Below, one piece after another: positions 4,681 through 5,515 of a stretch of 5,515 nucleotides of DNA. This DNA comes from JBJXGF01 sp046153015. Lineage in GTDB: Bacteria > Actinomycetota > Acidimicrobiia > Acidimicrobiales > CAIXPF01. The number at the start of each line of letters is the position of its first letter. Positions within the stretch are counted from its first letter, which is position 1. Where the stretch lies: the NCBI GenBank assembly GCA_046153015.1, contig JBJXGF010000335.1:1-5515 (forward strand), written 5' to 3'. Position numbers and translations under genes: made by a program. The notes under the pieces are model-generated. The model had not been told where the DNA came from. It saw only the letters and a program-made list of their open reading frames with translations, and searched no databases.

Positions 4681-5433
4681 ATGGCACGGGTGGCGTTGGT
4701 GACCGGCGGGGCGCGAGGGATCGGTCGGGCGATCTGCCTGGAGCTGGGCCGTCAGGGCCGGAGGGTGGCTGTGGCCGACCTGTTGACCGACGCGGCCGAC
4801 GAGACGGCGAAAGCGATCGTGGCCGCGGGCGGCGAGGCGGTCTCGGTACGGATCGACGTGACCAACACCGAGGTGGTGCAGGCCGCGGTCGACCAGGTTC
4901 GGGCCCAGCTCGGACCGGTCGAGATCCTCGTGAACAACGCCGGGTGGGACGAGCTGAAGCCCTTCGTGCAGACCGACGAGGACTTCTGGGACCGCGTGAT
5001 CGAGATCAACTACAAGGGCGTGCTGCGCACCGTGCACACGGTGCTGCCGGCGATGATGGAGGCGCAGTGGGGCCGCATCGTGAACCTCGCCTCCGACGCC
5101 GGGCGGGTCGGCAGCTCGATGGAGGCGGTCTACTCGGGGGCGAAAGGCGGCGTGATCGCCTTCAGCAAGACCATCGCCCGTGAGGCGGCTCGGTACGGGG
5201 TCACCTCCAACGCGGTGTGCCCGGGCCCGACCGAGACGCCGCTGCTCGATTCGATCAAGGAGGCGTCGGCCGACGGGGATCGCACGATCGCGGCGATGAC
5301 CAAGGCGGTGCCGCTGCGCCGCCTCGGCCAGCCGGCGGACCTCGCCGCCGCGGTCGGGTTCCTCACCAGCGACGAGGCGGGGTTCATCACGGGGCAGACC
5401 CTCTCGGTGAGCGGCGGCCTGACCATGGCCTGA
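4681..5433 (+). CDS. Short-chain dehydrogenase/reductase, BadH-like (2-hydroxycyclohexanecarboxyl-CoA dehydrogenase type)
   Basis: This 250-residue classical SDR oxidises or reduces a hydroxyl/keto pair with a nicotinamide cofactor in the cytoplasm. The Rossmann motif is TGGARGIG (8-15), Asp33 at the end of strand 2 favours NAD over NADP, and DV (59-60) and NNAG (85-88) are standard. The catalytic tetrad is complete: Asn110, Ser138, Tyr151, Lys155 (YSGAK at 151-155). NNAGWD (85-90), SDAGRVGSS (138-146), CPGPTETPLL (180-189) and the C-terminal DEAGFITGQTLSVSGGLTM closely recall BadH of Rhodopseudomonas palustris, which oxidises 2-hydroxycyclohexanecarboxyl-CoA during alicyclic acid degradation. 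That comparison is from memory, not a search. A FabG-like 3-oxoacyl reductase or another acyl-CoA dehydrogenase is the alternative. No other bad-type gene is adjacent in the window. Confidence 0.93.
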   Translation: MARVALVTGGARGIGRAICLELGRQGRRVAVADLLTDAADETAKAIVAAGGEAVSVRIDVTNTEVVQAAVDQVRAQLGPVEILVNNAGWDELKPFVQTDEDFWDRVIEINYKGVLRTVHTVLPAMMEAQWGRIVNLASDAGRVGSSMEAVYSGAKGGVIAFSKTIAREAARYGVTSNAVCPGPTETPLLDSIKEASADGDRTIAAMTKAVPLRRLGQPADLAAAVGFLTSDEAGFITGQTLSVSGGLTMA

Positions 5434-5515
5434 GGCCACCCGACCGGCGCTTCCCGGCGGCCCGCCGAGCCGGGCCGGAGTCGGCGCCCTCGATTCGGAA
5501 TGCGTCGCGACGAAT
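5434..5515. other. Right-edge intergenic sequence
   Basis: This 82-bp tail after the SDR gene carries a hairpin (5444-5473) and a perfect palindrome CGTCGCGACG (5503-5512) just before the window ends. I see no start codon with a ribosome site and no coding signal; the function of the palindrome cannot be judged without the next gene. Confidence 0.4.
5444..5473 (+). terminator. Nested hairpin, possible terminator of the SDR gene
   Basis: CCGGC (5444-5448) pairs with GCCGG (5469-5473), and inside it CGGCG (5455-5459) pairs with CGCCG (5463-5467) around a 3-nt loop. It begins 10 bp after the stop codon. There is no T-tract, as is common for actinobacterial terminators, so the call is tentative. 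Confidence 0.4.

Noticed and set aside
3775..5439. 554-codon minus-strand frame antisense to the protease and SDR
   Set aside because: Composition is His/Arg/Gly/Pro low complexity and it crosses the repeat spacer; both plus-strand genes have complete catalytic motifs.
1..5515. Defence, toxin-antitoxin or phage system
   Set aside because: Every gene belongs to a common metabolic, ribosomal, regulatory or protease family, and no nuclease, integrase, toxin or structural phage protein is visible.

Overview
The window is very GC-rich, with coding GC concentrated at third positions, several GTG starts, TANNNT-type -10 boxes and a zinc-independent L31. This points to an actinobacterium (Actinomycetota). 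An Acidimicrobiia-like lineage is a guess, not something the sequence proves. The content looks like ordinary chromosomal housekeeping and catabolism. I see no phage, insertion sequence, CRISPR array, RNA gene or defence system.

Layout: (1) 1-92, minus strand: the N-terminus of a membrane protein, probably a sensor, running off the left edge. (2) 93-278: divergent intergenic region. (3) 279-1070, plus: a crotonase-superfamily protein in which both catalytic glutamates of classical enoyl-CoA hydratase are replaced. Only 20 bp later (1091-2719, plus) comes a complete GH13 alpha-glucosidase-type enzyme, probably co-transcribed. (4) 2739-3020, minus: ribosomal protein bL31 type B, converging on the glucosidase with a 19-bp gap. 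(5) 3093-3461, minus: a cysteine-free HxlR-family regulator that may be read from a leaderless mRNA. (6) 3592-4485, plus and divergent from the regulator: a compact HtrA-like serine protease with one PDZ domain and no membrane anchor. The 130-bp divergent region holds a good promoter whose -10 box overlaps a perfect palindrome. (7) 4486-4680: a repeat-bearing spacer in which a 23-bp direct repeat and four GCGNAGC mini-hairpin motifs begin inside the protease's last codons. (8) 4681-5433, plus: a short-chain dehydrogenase resembling BadH (2-hydroxycyclohexanecarboxyl-CoA dehydrogenase). It is followed by a hairpin and the window end.

How the genes work together: the crotonase and the SDR both suggest acyl-CoA (possibly alicyclic acid) metabolism, but they lie 3.6 kb apart in different transcription units, so a shared pathway is only a suggestion. 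The HxlR regulator and protease form the most plausible regulatory pair. No clearly new system is present. The points most worth a second look are the active-site-substituted crotonase, the regulator-protease control region, the cytoplasmic-looking HtrA core and the GNA-triloop repeat spacer.
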